From Gemmatimonadota bacterium (GTDB lineage Bacteria > Gemmatimonadota > Gemmatimonadetes > Gemmatimonadales > GWC2-71-9), in contig QHTT01000066.1 of the NCBI GenBank assembly GCA_003220935.1, forward strand, positions 1 through 64,000: a stretch of DNA of 64,000 bases. The letters are read 5' to 3'. The position numbers and the translations under genes are program-made. The notes beneath the pieces are model-generated. The model ran no database searches. It was given only the letters and a program-made list of their open reading frames with translations, and was not told the origin of the DNA. Below are positions 51,863 through 59,800 of the stretch, in pieces (within the stretch, counting starts at the first letter, position 1; each line of letters begins with the position of its first letter).

Positions 51863-52285
51863 TCAGGCGACGCCGCTCGCTCCTGTGCTGGCCCGGGGCT
51901 CGTAGTGCCTGACCAGCTCCCGTACCCAGCGGGGCGGCGCGAGCCGGCGCACCTCGTACGACTCGACGAGCAACGCGGCGAGGTGGCGTCCCATTTGCTC
52001 CGTCTGCTGGGGGGAGAGGTCTCCCGACACTTCGTTCAACAGGCGGATGAACTGGCCGACGTTGGGAGGCCGGGTGACCCGTCCCTTGCTGGAGAGCCAG
52101 CGCTCGAGCTTGGTGCGCGTGGCGCTGCGGGGAGTCGCGCCATGCAGGAAGTCGCGCACCCCGTTCGGGCTCATGGAGATCTCCTTGGCGACGCGTCGCA
52201 AGGAGACCTGGCCCGCTTCCCGGGCCACCGCGTCGCGCAACAGCGCGATCGGCAACGTGGGAACCGTGTGGCGGCCGGCGGTCAT
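51863..52285 (-). CDS. Small HTH-type regulator, member 1 of a local family
   Basis: 140 residues from ATG 52285. 'AVAREAGQVSLRRVAKEISM' and 'SPNGVRDFLHGATPRSATRT' form a Cro/XRE-like helix-turn-helix, then 'LERWLSSKGRVTRPP' leads to a C-terminal helical part 'VGQFIRLLNEVSGDL', 'MGRHLAALLVESYEVRRLAP', 'PRWVRELVRHYEP'. The gene at 52695 is a close paralog and the gene at 52313 shares only the C-terminal half. Targets unknown. Confidence 0.75.
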   Translation of the reverse strand: MTAGRHTVPTLPIALLRDAVAREAGQVSLRRVAKEISMSPNGVRDFLHGATPRSATRTKLERWLSSKGRVTRPPNVGQFIRLLNEVSGDLSPQQTEQMGRHLAALLVESYEVRRLAPPRWVRELVRHYEPRASTGASGVA

Positions 52286-52312
52286 GCGCCGCCCCGAGGC
52301 CGGCCTCCCACG

Positions 52313-52576
52313 TTACGACTTCCGCTTCGCCGGAGCGTAATGCGCGACGAGTTCCCTGACCCAGCGCGGCATTGGCTGCGGCCGCTCTCCATACGCGTCT
52401 ACCAACAAGCGCGCGATGCCCCGGCCGATCAGCACGCCGTCGTGCGAGCCGAGGCTGTCACTCAACGCCTCAACGAGGCGCACGATTTCCATAACCTTCG
52501 GATGCGAGGCGTGCTTGGTCGCCAGTGGGCGTGAGGCGCTCGTCCGACTGGTGGCGTGCGTCCCGGTGCGCTTCAC
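52313..52576 (-). CDS. Short paralog lacking the HTH, member 2 of a local family
   Basis: 87 residues from GTG 52576. The C-terminal half ('VMEIVRLVEALSDSLGSH', 'IGRGIARLLVDAYGERPQ', 'PRWVRELVAHYAP') aligns with the C-terminal half of its neighbours, but the N-terminal 35 residues are a Thr/Ser/Arg-rich stretch with no helix-turn-helix. It may dimerise with the HTH proteins and block them, or be a decayed copy. The tandem AAACTGCAC element lies about 40 bases upstream. Confidence 0.6.
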   Translation of the reverse strand: MKRTGTHATSRTSASRPLATKHASHPKVMEIVRLVEALSDSLGSHDGVLIGRGIARLLVDAYGERPQPMPRWVRELVAHYAPAKRKS

Positions 52577-52613
52577 CCGGCTCCTGCCATGTGGCTACCG
52601 CGTAAGGGCGAGA

Positions 52614-52631
52614 CAACTGCACAAACTGCAC
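52614..52631. promoter_or_regulatory. Tandem AAACTGCAC pair, copy 2
   Basis: The pair CAACTGCAC-AAACTGCAC, differing by one base from the copy at 51792-51809, sits 38 bases ahead of the GTG start at 52576 on the minus strand. Confidence 0.5.
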
Positions 52632-52694
52632 GATCCACCAACTACTAGGTAGCACCGTGGCGACATGATGGCAAGCCCCGCTCAGAGGCCCGCG

Positions 52695-53114
52695 TCAGGC
52701 GACTTCGCTGGCGGCTTTGCCCCGCGGACGGAAATGGCGCAGCAGTGCCTGTACCCAGTGGGGCGGCTCGAGCCGGCGCGTTTCGTACGCCTCGGCGAGC
52801 AGCTCGGCGATGTCGCGCCCCAGCTGCGCGGTCTGCTTGGGAGAGAGGTCCCCCGAAAGCTCGTTCAGCAGGCGGACCAGCTGACCGACACTCGGGGGTC
52901 GGGAGACGCGCCCCTGGCCGGCGAGCCAGCGCTCGAGCTTCAAGCGCGTAGCGCTGCGGGGCGCGGCGCCATTGAGGAAGTTGCGCAGCCCGTTCGGGCT
53001 GATGGAGATGGCCTCGGCCGCGCCTCGCAACGACATCCGCGCCGTCTCGCGCGCGACCGCGTCACGCAGCAGCGGCACGGGCAGCGTGGGCACGCTGCGA
53101 CGACTAGCGCTCAA
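52695..53114 (-). CDS. Small HTH-type regulator, member 3 of a local family
   Basis: 139 residues from ATG 53114. Close paralog of the 51863 gene: 'VPTLPVPLLRDAVARETARM', HTH 'SLRGAAEAISISPNGLRNFL', 'LERWLAGQGRVSRPP', then 'VGQLVRLLNELSGDL' and 'PHWVQALLRHF'. Both copies begin with V-P-T-L-P-(V/I)-(P/A)-L-L-R-D-A-V-A-R-E, so the duplication is fairly recent. Stand-alone on the minus strand. Confidence 0.75.
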   Translation of the reverse strand: MSASRRSVPTLPVPLLRDAVARETARMSLRGAAEAISISPNGLRNFLNGAAPRSATRLKLERWLAGQGRVSRPPSVGQLVRLLNELSGDLSPKQTAQLGRDIAELLAEAYETRRLEPPHWVQALLRHFRPRGKAASEVA

Positions 53115-53196
53115 GCGACGCCCCCCTGGCGTGCACTTTGTGCGGTTTTCCGCAGATTACACCACGATACCTAGCATCAGTCGGGACAGGCCGCAA

Positions 53197-54159
53197 CTAG
53201 GCCTGCGCGCTCCCCCCCCCGCACATCTCGGCCAGCGCGCGGATCGTCCCAGGCGCGTTCCCTTCGGCGCGGTTGTTCACGTGGATCACGGCCTCGATGC
53301 CGCGGCGCCGGGCTTCGCCGGTGAGGCACAACAGGTCACGGCGCAGCTCGGGCAGCACCTCGCGCACGCGATCGTAGGGCTCGAACGCCCGGACCGCTTC
53401 GGCGTATTTGCGCCCCGGCTTCATCAGGGCGCGGGCGACGGTGAACCCCGCCGCGAGGGTCCAGGGGAGATGGAGCTGCGTGCCGATCGGCGGCATCTCG
53501 GTCCAGGAATTGAACACGTGCGCCACGCCGTGCCGCGCGAGCACCGCGCCGTGCCGGTCGGTCAGGAGCTCGGCGTTCCGCAGCTCGACCGCGTACCGGA
53601 ATTCCTTCGGCAGCTGCGCGAAGAAACGATCGAGCCGCTCGGCCCACTCCACGTCGCCCAGCAGGTCCGCGCCCCGCATCGCCTGGAACTGGAAAACGAA
53701 GCAGAGCGACTGCCGGCGGAACACCCGCTGGTAGCGCGCCAGCACGCTGTCGAGAAACAAGCGCGCATTGAGGAAATCGGGATTGAGCTGCCCAGCCAGG
53801 TCGCCCCAGCGCCGGTCTCGGATGAAGCGGCGCGCCGTGATCCGGTCCCACACCTTGACGACGCAGGAATAGCCGTCCGGCAGCGCGCGAGCGTACGCGT
53901 CGAGAATGCGCTCCGAGGGGGACTCGTAGAAAGCGCTGTTGATGCCGACGGTGCGGAACAGCGGATATCGCACATACTCCTCGAGCCGCGCCGCCGGCTG
54001 GGCTCCCCGATAGCTCCGCTGGTACACCTCGCCGGCCCAGCCGTCCTCCGTCCAGCTCGCCGTCCCGAACTTGATGCCCGGCGGCAGCGCCGCCGCGAGC
54101 GCGACGAGCTCCGGGCGCGGCGGCGGCAGGGGCAGTGGGTGCGAGACGGGGCCGGTCAC
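53197..54159 (-). CDS. DUF72 family protein, distal member of a tandem pair
   Basis: 320 residues from GTG 54159, overlapping the upstream DUF72 gene by four bases. Family blocks: 'KFGTASWTEDGWAGEVYQRS', 'YPLFRTVGINSAFYESPS', 'YSCVVKVWDRITARRF', 'LCFVFQFQAMRG', 'KEFRYAVELRNAELLTDRHG', 'HVFNSWTEMPPIGTQLHLPW' and 'VIHVNNRAEGNAPGTIRALA'. These are the long COG1801 branch. Biochemical role unknown; the fold is a TIM barrel. The paralog directly upstream shares all blocks. Confidence 0.83.
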   Translation of the reverse strand: MTGPVSHPLPLPPPRPELVALAAALPPGIKFGTASWTEDGWAGEVYQRSYRGAQPAARLEEYVRYPLFRTVGINSAFYESPSERILDAYARALPDGYSCVVKVWDRITARRFIRDRRWGDLAGQLNPDFLNARLFLDSVLARYQRVFRRQSLCFVFQFQAMRGADLLGDVEWAERLDRFFAQLPKEFRYAVELRNAELLTDRHGAVLARHGVAHVFNSWTEMPPIGTQLHLPWTLAAGFTVARALMKPGRKYAEAVRAFEPYDRVREVLPELRRDLLCLTGEARRRGIEAVIHVNNRAEGNAPGTIRALAEMCGGGSAQA

Positions 54160-55100
54160 TGCCCCTCCCCCGTCAGCGCCGCGACGAGCGCCCGGATCGT
54201 CTCCGGCGCGTTGCCCTCGAGCCGGTTGTTGACGAGGATCAGCGCCTCGATCCGCCGCCGCATCGCCTCGGCGACCAGCCGCAGCAGGTCCTGGCGCAGC
54301 TCGGGCTGGGGATCTCGGATCCGGTCATAGGGCTCGAACAGCTGCACCGCGTCGGCGTACTTGCGTCCGGGCCGCAGCAGCGCCCGCGCCAGCGTGAAGC
54401 TCGCCGGGAACGTCCACGGCAGCTCGAGCTGCTCGCCGAGCGTAGGCATCTCGGTCCACGAGTTGAAGACGTGAGCGGCGCCGTGGCGCGCCAGCACCGC
54501 GCCGTGTGCGTCGGCGAGCAGCTCGCGGTTCCGTAATTCGACCGCGTAGCGGAAGTCGCGCGGCAGCTGCCGCAGGAAGCCGTCGAGGTTGTCGGCCCAG
54601 CGCGCAGGATCCGGGAGATCCTTGCCGCGCATCGCCTGGAACTCAAACACGAAGCAGCCTGCATGGTCGCGAAACGCGCGCTCGTACGGACCCAGCACCG
54701 CGTCCTTAAAGAGGTCCGCGTTCAGGAAATCAGGATTCACTCGCTGATCGAGCCGCTTCGCGGTGATTCTGTCCCACACCTTGCTGACGCAGGGGAAACC
54801 CGGCGGTAAGGCCTTCGCGTACGCGGCGAGCACCGGCTCCTCCGGCGGCTCATAGTACGCGCTGTCGATCCCCACCGTCCGGAACAGCGGATAGCGGGCG
54901 TACTCCTCGAGCCGGCGCGCCGGCTGCGCGCCGCGATAGGTCCGATGGTACACGTCGCCCGCCCAGCCGTCGTAGGTCCAGGTCGAAGTGCCGAACTTGA
55001 TGTTGGGAGGAACACGACGGCCGAGCTCGATGAGCTCCGCAACGGGCTCCGGTAGAGTGGCGACGTCGTCAAACAGGCTCGGTTGCCGGCGACTTGTCAT
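54156..55100 (-). CDS. DUF72 family protein, proximal member of a tandem pair
   Basis: 314 residues from ATG 55100 (TTG 55109 is possible). Blocks match its neighbour: 'KFGTSTWTYDGWAGDVYHRT', 'YPLFRTVGIDSAYYEPPE', 'FPCVSKVWDRITAKR', 'FRYAVELRNRELLADAHGAV', 'HVFNSWTEMPTLGEQLELPW', 'ALILVNNRLEGNAPETIRAL'. It starts a two-gene operon that is divergent from imuB across 106 bases. This arrangement next to the error-prone polymerase genes suggests, but does not prove, a role connected with DNA damage. Confidence 0.83.
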   Translation of the reverse strand: MTSRRQPSLFDDVATLPEPVAELIELGRRVPPNIKFGTSTWTYDGWAGDVYHRTYRGAQPARRLEEYARYPLFRTVGIDSAYYEPPEEPVLAAYAKALPPGFPCVSKVWDRITAKRLDQRVNPDFLNADLFKDAVLGPYERAFRDHAGCFVFEFQAMRGKDLPDPARWADNLDGFLRQLPRDFRYAVELRNRELLADAHGAVLARHGAAHVFNSWTEMPTLGEQLELPWTFPASFTLARALLRPGRKYADAVQLFEPYDRIRDPQPELRQDLLRLVAEAMRRRIEALILVNNRLEGNAPETIRALVAALTGEGQ

Positions 55101-55206
55101 AGAAGTCAAAATATATCAATGAGTTATATCACTGGGAACCCTCCTTGCGGCCTGGTCGATCTTCGGGATATATTCGGGGCCCCTGACAGATCATTGCAAT
55201 CTCCAG
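55101..55206. promoter_or_regulatory. Divergent promoter region between DUF72 pair and imuB
   Basis: An AT-rich island with TATATCA at 55112-55118 and again at 55125-55131 (13-bp spacing) and a GGATATATTCGGGG segment near 55160-55175. Direct repeats in a shared promoter could bind one regulator for both operons. No GAAC-N4-GTTC or GTTC-N7-GTTC SOS box was seen. Confidence 0.45.
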
Positions 55207-56484
55207 ATGGCCCACCTGACGAGCACTACCGCTGCCTGCTGCTGGATCCCGCTCTTTGCCCTGCGCTGCGAGGAGGCACGGCGGCCCGAGCTCGCCTCCC
55301 AACCCGGCGCGTTGCTCGCGCCCGATACTGCCCGCCTGTTGTGGCAGGTCTCACCGCTCGCCCGTCGCGCCGGAGTGAAGCCGGGGATGACGGTGAGCCA
55401 GGCGATCGGTCTCTGTCCGTCGCTGCGGTTGTGCGAGCCCGACCCAGTCTATTACGACGAGCAGTTCGCGCGGCTGCTTGCCGCGCTGAGCGAGGTGAGC
55501 CCGGTGGTCGAGCCGGCGGAGCTGGGGCTGGCCTACGTGGGGACCGACGGATTGGAAGGGCTGTACGGTGCGCCGGAAGGGATCGTCGAGGTGATCAAAC
55601 GCGGAACGCGGAACGCGGAACGCGGAACAGAGGCTGGAAGATCGCTCGCCTGTTCCGCGTTCCCACTTCCGCGTTCCGCGTTCCGGGTGGGGTGGGGGAA
55701 GGGCAAGTTCGTCTCCTGGGTCGCCGCTACGCGCGCGCGACCGGGGGAAGCCGTGATCGTCCGCCCGGGGGAGGAGGCGCCGTTTCTCTCCGCCCAACCA
55801 CTCGCCGTCCTCCCGCTCGATCCCGACACGCACCGCCGGCTGCGCCAGCTCGGGCTCAAGACTCTCGGCCGGCTCGCCGCGTTGCCGGAGGAAGCGGTCG
55901 TCTCGCAGTTCGGCGGTGCCGGCCGCAGGCTGTGGCAGCTCGCAGCGGGGGTGGCAGTCGAGCAGGTCGTGGGCCGTGAGACGCCCGAGCCGATCGTCGC
56001 CGCGATCACGTTCTTCACTCCGGTCGCCGAGCGCGAGCTGCTCGCGCGCGCGCTGAACCAGCTGCTCGAGCGCGCGCTCAAGCATCCGCGTCGCATCGGC
56101 TGGCGGGTGCAGGTGGCGCGCGTGCGGGCCGAGCTCGAGCACGGCGAGTCGTGGCTGGTCGAAGCGACTCTCAAAGATCCGTCTGCCGACCGGGATCGCA
56201 TCGCTGCGCCGCTCCGGACCCGGCTCGAGCAGGCACCACCCACGGGGGCGGTGGAGCGGCTCGCCGTCGAATTCACCGCGTTCGCGCCGGGCGCCGCCGA
56301 TCTGCAGCTCTTCGCACGCGACGCGAGCGCCGCCGCGCGTGCCGGCCGGCGTCGCGCGCTCCGCAGCGCGGTCCAGGAGATCAAGCTCCGGCTCAAACGC
56401 TCGCTGCTCTATCACGTCATCGAGGTGCAGCCATGGTCGCGGCTCCCAGAGCGGCGGTATGCGTTGATCGATTATGAACCGTGA
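55207..56484 (+). CDS. imuB: Catalytically inactive Y-family polymerase of the mutasome (ImuB)
   Basis: 425 residues from ATG 55207. The N-terminal palm reads 'CCWIPLFALRCEEARRPELA', 'LLAPDTARLLWQVSPLARRA', 'GVKPGMTVSQAIGLCPSLRL' and 'LSEVSPVVEPAELGLAYVG', with the palm acidic residues of active Y polymerases missing, as in ImuB. A helix-hairpin-helix ('LRQLGLKTLGRLAALPEEAV') and little-finger region follow. A 28-codon insertion (residues ~132-160) comes from GCGGAAC inverted arms and is absent from normal ImuB. With dnaE2 it should give translesion synthesis. No imuA is adjacent. Confidence 0.85.
   Translation: MAHLTSTTAACCWIPLFALRCEEARRPELASQPGALLAPDTARLLWQVSPLARRAGVKPGMTVSQAIGLCPSLRLCEPDPVYYDEQFARLLAALSEVSPVVEPAELGLAYVGTDGLEGLYGAPEGIVEVIKRGTRNAERGTEAGRSLACSAFPLPRSAFRVGWGKGKFVSWVAATRARPGEAVIVRPGEEAPFLSAQPLAVLPLDPDTHRRLRQLGLKTLGRLAALPEEAVVSQFGGAGRRLWQLAAGVAVEQVVGRETPEPIVAAITFFTPVAERELLARALNQLLERALKHPRRIGWRVQVARVRAELEHGESWLVEATLKDPSADRDRIAAPLRTRLEQAPPTGAVERLAVEFTAFAPGAADLQLFARDASAAARAGRRRALRSAVQEIKLRLKRSLLYHVIEVQPWSRLPERRYALIDYEP
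55601..55686. repeat. In-frame GCGGAAC palindromic element inside imuB
   Basis: Left arm: four GCGGAAC heptamers (55601-55628). Right arm (55650-55686): reverse-complement GTTCCGC units. Centre ~20 bases. Encodes 'GTRNAERGTE' and 'LPRSAFRV', the same peptides as the element in dnaE2. Frame is preserved. Confidence 0.85.
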
Positions 56485-56782
56485 TCAAACACGGAACGCG
56501 GAAGGCGGAACGCGGAACAGAGCGGACAGACTTCGGGCCCTGAATGCGCCTCATCGAGTGACAGTAGAGCTCGACGCAAACGGACAGCCTGTCGGGATGC
56601 GGGATGCGGGATGCGAGATGCGTCGGGCCGTTGAGGCCGTCGGCGAAGTCTGGCGCATCGACGATGAATGGTGGCGACAGCCGATCTCGCGTAGATGCGT
56701 CGAAGTGGTTTTTGAAGGTGGTGGAAGAGCTGTGCTGTTCGAAAATCTGATCACCGGGGAGTGGTGGATGCAGAAACCCTAA
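56474..56782 (+). CDS. DUF6504-like mutasome-associated small protein
   Basis: 102 residues from ATG 56474, overlapping imuB by 11 bases. From about residue 28 the sequence 'RVTVELDANGQPVGM', 'VGEVWRIDDEWWRQPISRRC' and 'EVVFEGGGRAVLFENLITGE' then 'WWMQKP' matches the small proteins encoded between imuB and dnaE2 in many bacteria. The first ~20 residues come from a GCGGAAC arm ('TRNAEGGTRN') and residues ~41-52 from GGGATGC heptamers ('GMRDAGCEMR'); neither is part of the family. The true start could be GTG 56560. Role in the mutasome unknown. Confidence 0.72.
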   Translation: MNRDQTRNAEGGTRNRADRLRALNAPHRVTVELDANGQPVGMRDAGCEMRRAVEAVGEVWRIDDEWWRQPISRRCVEVVFEGGGRAVLFENLITGEWWMQKP

Positions 56783-56842
56783 GCACGAGGAATGGCGGAC
56801 CGTCTTGCTGTTCCGCGTTCCGACTTCCGCGTTCCGACTTTC
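56490..56842. repeat. Widely spaced GCGGAAC arms enclosing the DUF6504 gene
   Basis: Left arm 56490-56520 (CGGAACGCGGAAGGCGGAAC and on), right arm 56808-56842 (TGTTCCGCGTTCCGACTTCC and on). The two can pair around the DUF6504 gene. The left arm shares the flank GTGATCAAAC with the imuB copy; the right arm shares TTCCGCGTTCCGACTTCCGC with the dnaE2 copy. It ends two bases before the dnaE2 start. Confidence 0.75.
56593..56625. repeat. GGGATGC heptamer tract inside the DUF6504 gene
   Basis: Four tandem units GGGATGC, GGGATGC, GGGATGC, GAGATGC, coding for 'GMRDAGCEMR'. The same heptamer, reversed, is in the nucleoside hydrolase start at 6834-6862. Confidence 0.7.
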
Positions 56843-56843
56843 T

Positions 56844-59800
56844 ATGTACACCGAGCTCCACTGCCACTCCGCCTTCTCGTTTCTCGACGGAGCTTCTCTG
56901 CCCGAGCAGCTCGCGCTCACGGCGTCGCAGCTCGGTTACACCGGGGTAGCGCTCACCGACCACAACGGCCTCTACGGCTCGATGGCGTTCGCGCACGAAG
57001 CGAAGCAGCTCGGCCTCCAGGCGATCACCGGCGCCGAGGTGACGCTGCTCGACGGTGCTCACGTGACGCTGCTCGCCGAGACGCCCGAGGGGTACGCGAA
57101 CCTGTGCCGGTTGACTACCGCAGCGCATCTGGGCCGCGCCGACCGGCGCGATCCGCGGCTCGACTTCGCCTCGCTCGAGGCGCGGCACGAAGGGCTGATC
57201 GTCCTCTCCGGCTGCCGCAGCGGCCTGCTACCTAGCGTGCTGCAGCACGAGGGACCCACGGCGGCTCGGGCGTTCGTCGAGCGGTGCCTCGCGGTGTTCG
57301 GGAGGGAGAACTTCTTCGTTGAGCTACAACGGAACTACGTGCGGGGCGATCGTGCACTCACCCGAGCCCTGATCGACATAGCACGCGACGTACAACTTAG
57401 CGTCGTAGCGACGGGCAACGTGCATTACCACGCCCGCGCCCGTCACCGATTGCACGACGTGCTCACGGCGATCCGCCACCGCACCACGCTCGACGGCTCG
57501 CACAACGTGCGGCGTCCCAACAGCGAGTTCTCCCTGCGGCCACCCGAGGACGTCGCCGCGCTGTTTGGTGACTGTCCGGATGCTGTCGCGAATACGCTTG
57601 CCATCGCCGAGCGCTGCCGGGCGTTCGACCTCACGCGGGATCTGGGCTACGGGTTCCCGGACTTCCGCGGGGCCGCTCGCGCGCCCGCCCCGCTGGCGCT
57701 CGCCGAGCTGTGCCGCGCCCGGCTCGTCGAGCGCTATCCGGAGGGCTCCGAGTACCGAGCCGAGGCCGAGCGACGGCTCGCGGAAGAGCTGACACTAATC
57801 GAACACCATCGACTCAGTGGGTTTTTCTTGGTCTATCATGACCTGTTCGACTTGGCTCGCGAGGTGGCGGCGGACGTGCGCCGGGGCAGCCGGCGGGCCC
57901 AAGGGAACCTGCTCCCCGGTCGCGGGCGCGGCTCGTCGGTGTCGTCCATCGTGTGCTACCTGCTCGGCCTGTCGCACATCGATCCGATCGCCAACCGGCT
58001 CTTCCTGGGCCGGTTCCTGAACGAGAGCCTCGCCTCGGTGCCCGACATCGACCTCGATTTCCCGCGTGAGATCCGCGAGGAGCTGATCCGCCGGGTCTAC
58101 AAACGGTACGGCGACGAGCACGTCGGGCTCGTCTGCTCGTTCCCCACCTACCGGCTCCGCTCCGCCGTGCGCGAGATCGGCAAGGCGCTGGATCTGCCGC
58201 AGGGCGAGATCGAGCAGGTCGCCAAACTGGCGGACCGGCGGTCGGGCGGTCTGGCGGACGAGTTGGACCAGCTTCCGGGCTTCAAGGGACGGAAGCACGC
58301 TCCGCTGTGGAAGGAGCTGTGCGAGCTGGCCGAGGAGATCGCAGGGCTCCCGCGCCACGTGTCGCAGCACGTCGGCGGGATGATCATCTCCAGCCGGCCG
58401 CTCGTCGAGGTCGTGCCGCTCGAGCGCGCCGCGATGGAGGACCGGGTGGTGTGCCAGTGGGACAAGGACTCCTGCGACGACGCGCGCTTCGTCAAGATCG
58501 ACTTCCTGGCGCTCGGTATGCTGTCGCTCGTCGAGGAGTGCGTCGAGCTGATCGCGGCGCGCGCAGGGAAGACGCCCGACCTCTCCCGCATCGACTTCGC
58601 CGACGCCGCGGTCTACGACCGCATCTGCCGCGGCGACACCGTGGGGCTGTTCCAGATCGAGAGCCGGGCGCAAATCCAGATGCTGCGCCGCACCCGGCCG
58701 CGCAATCTCGAGGATCTCGCGGTCGAAGTCGCGATCGTGCGACCCGGGCCGATCGTAGGCGGCGCGGTGAACCCGTACGTGCGGCGGCGCGAGGAGCAGC
58801 GCCGCGCCGCAGCCAGGGGACGTCGCTACCGGCCGCCGATGGACCACCCGCTCCTGCAGGAAGTCCTCGCGGAGACTTTGGGGGTGATCCTCTACCAGGA
58901 CCAGGTGCTGCAGGTGTGCCAGGCGCTCGCGGGGTTCACGCCGGGGCAGGCGGAAGCATTGCGGCGCGCGATGAGCCGCCGGCGGAGCCGCGAGCTGATG
59001 GCGGAGTTCTGGGACGAGTTCCGGGTCGGCGCGGCGGGCCGCGGCGTCTCGGAGGCACTGGCGCAGCGCGTCTTCACCCAGGTGATCGCATTCTCCGAGT
59101 TCGGCTTTCCCAAGTCGCACGCGGCGGCGTTCGGGTTGCTCGCGTATCAATCGGCGTGGCTCAGGCATTACCACCCCGCCGAGTATTACTGCGCGCTTTT
59201 CAACAACCAACCGATGGGATTCTACTCGCTCGACGCCCTGGGGCGGGACGCCAAGCGGAACGGGATCGAGATCCGGCTGCCGGACGTGAACGTGAGTGAC
59301 GTGTGGTGTACGGTTGAAGGCCGGGGAAGAGGCCGGTGGAAGGCCGGGGAAGGGGGACAAGAAGCGGGTGGCGTGCGGGTGGGGCTCGGGTTCATCCGCG
59401 ATTGGAGCGAGGACACGGCCACCGCCGTCGTGACGGAGCGCACGCGCCGCGGCCCGTTCCGGAGCGTCGGCGACATGGTGCGGCGCGCGCCTCCCAAGCT
59501 CAAGCGCACCGCCATCGAGCACCTGGTGTGGGTGGGCGGGTGCGACGGCTTCGGGCTCACGCGCCGCGAGCTGCTGTGGCAGGTGGGGCTGTGGCTCCCG
59601 CCCGAGGCGGAGCGCGGCGGCGATGCGCGCGGCCGGCGCCAGCTCGAGCTGGCGCTCGACCACCCGTACGAGCGCTTGCGCTTCGGCGGCCTCGCGGCGG
59701 ACGAGCGGCTGCTCGCCGAATACGCGGTGCTGGGGTTCGCGGCGAGCGGCCACCCGCTCGAACTGCTGCGCGACGTGCTGCCGCCCGGAGTGGTGCAGAG

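Noticed and set aside
55101..55206. LexA (SOS) box ahead of imuB
   Set aside because: Neither GAAC-N4-GTTC nor GTTC-N7-GTTC nor CTGT-N8-ACAG could be found in the spacer.
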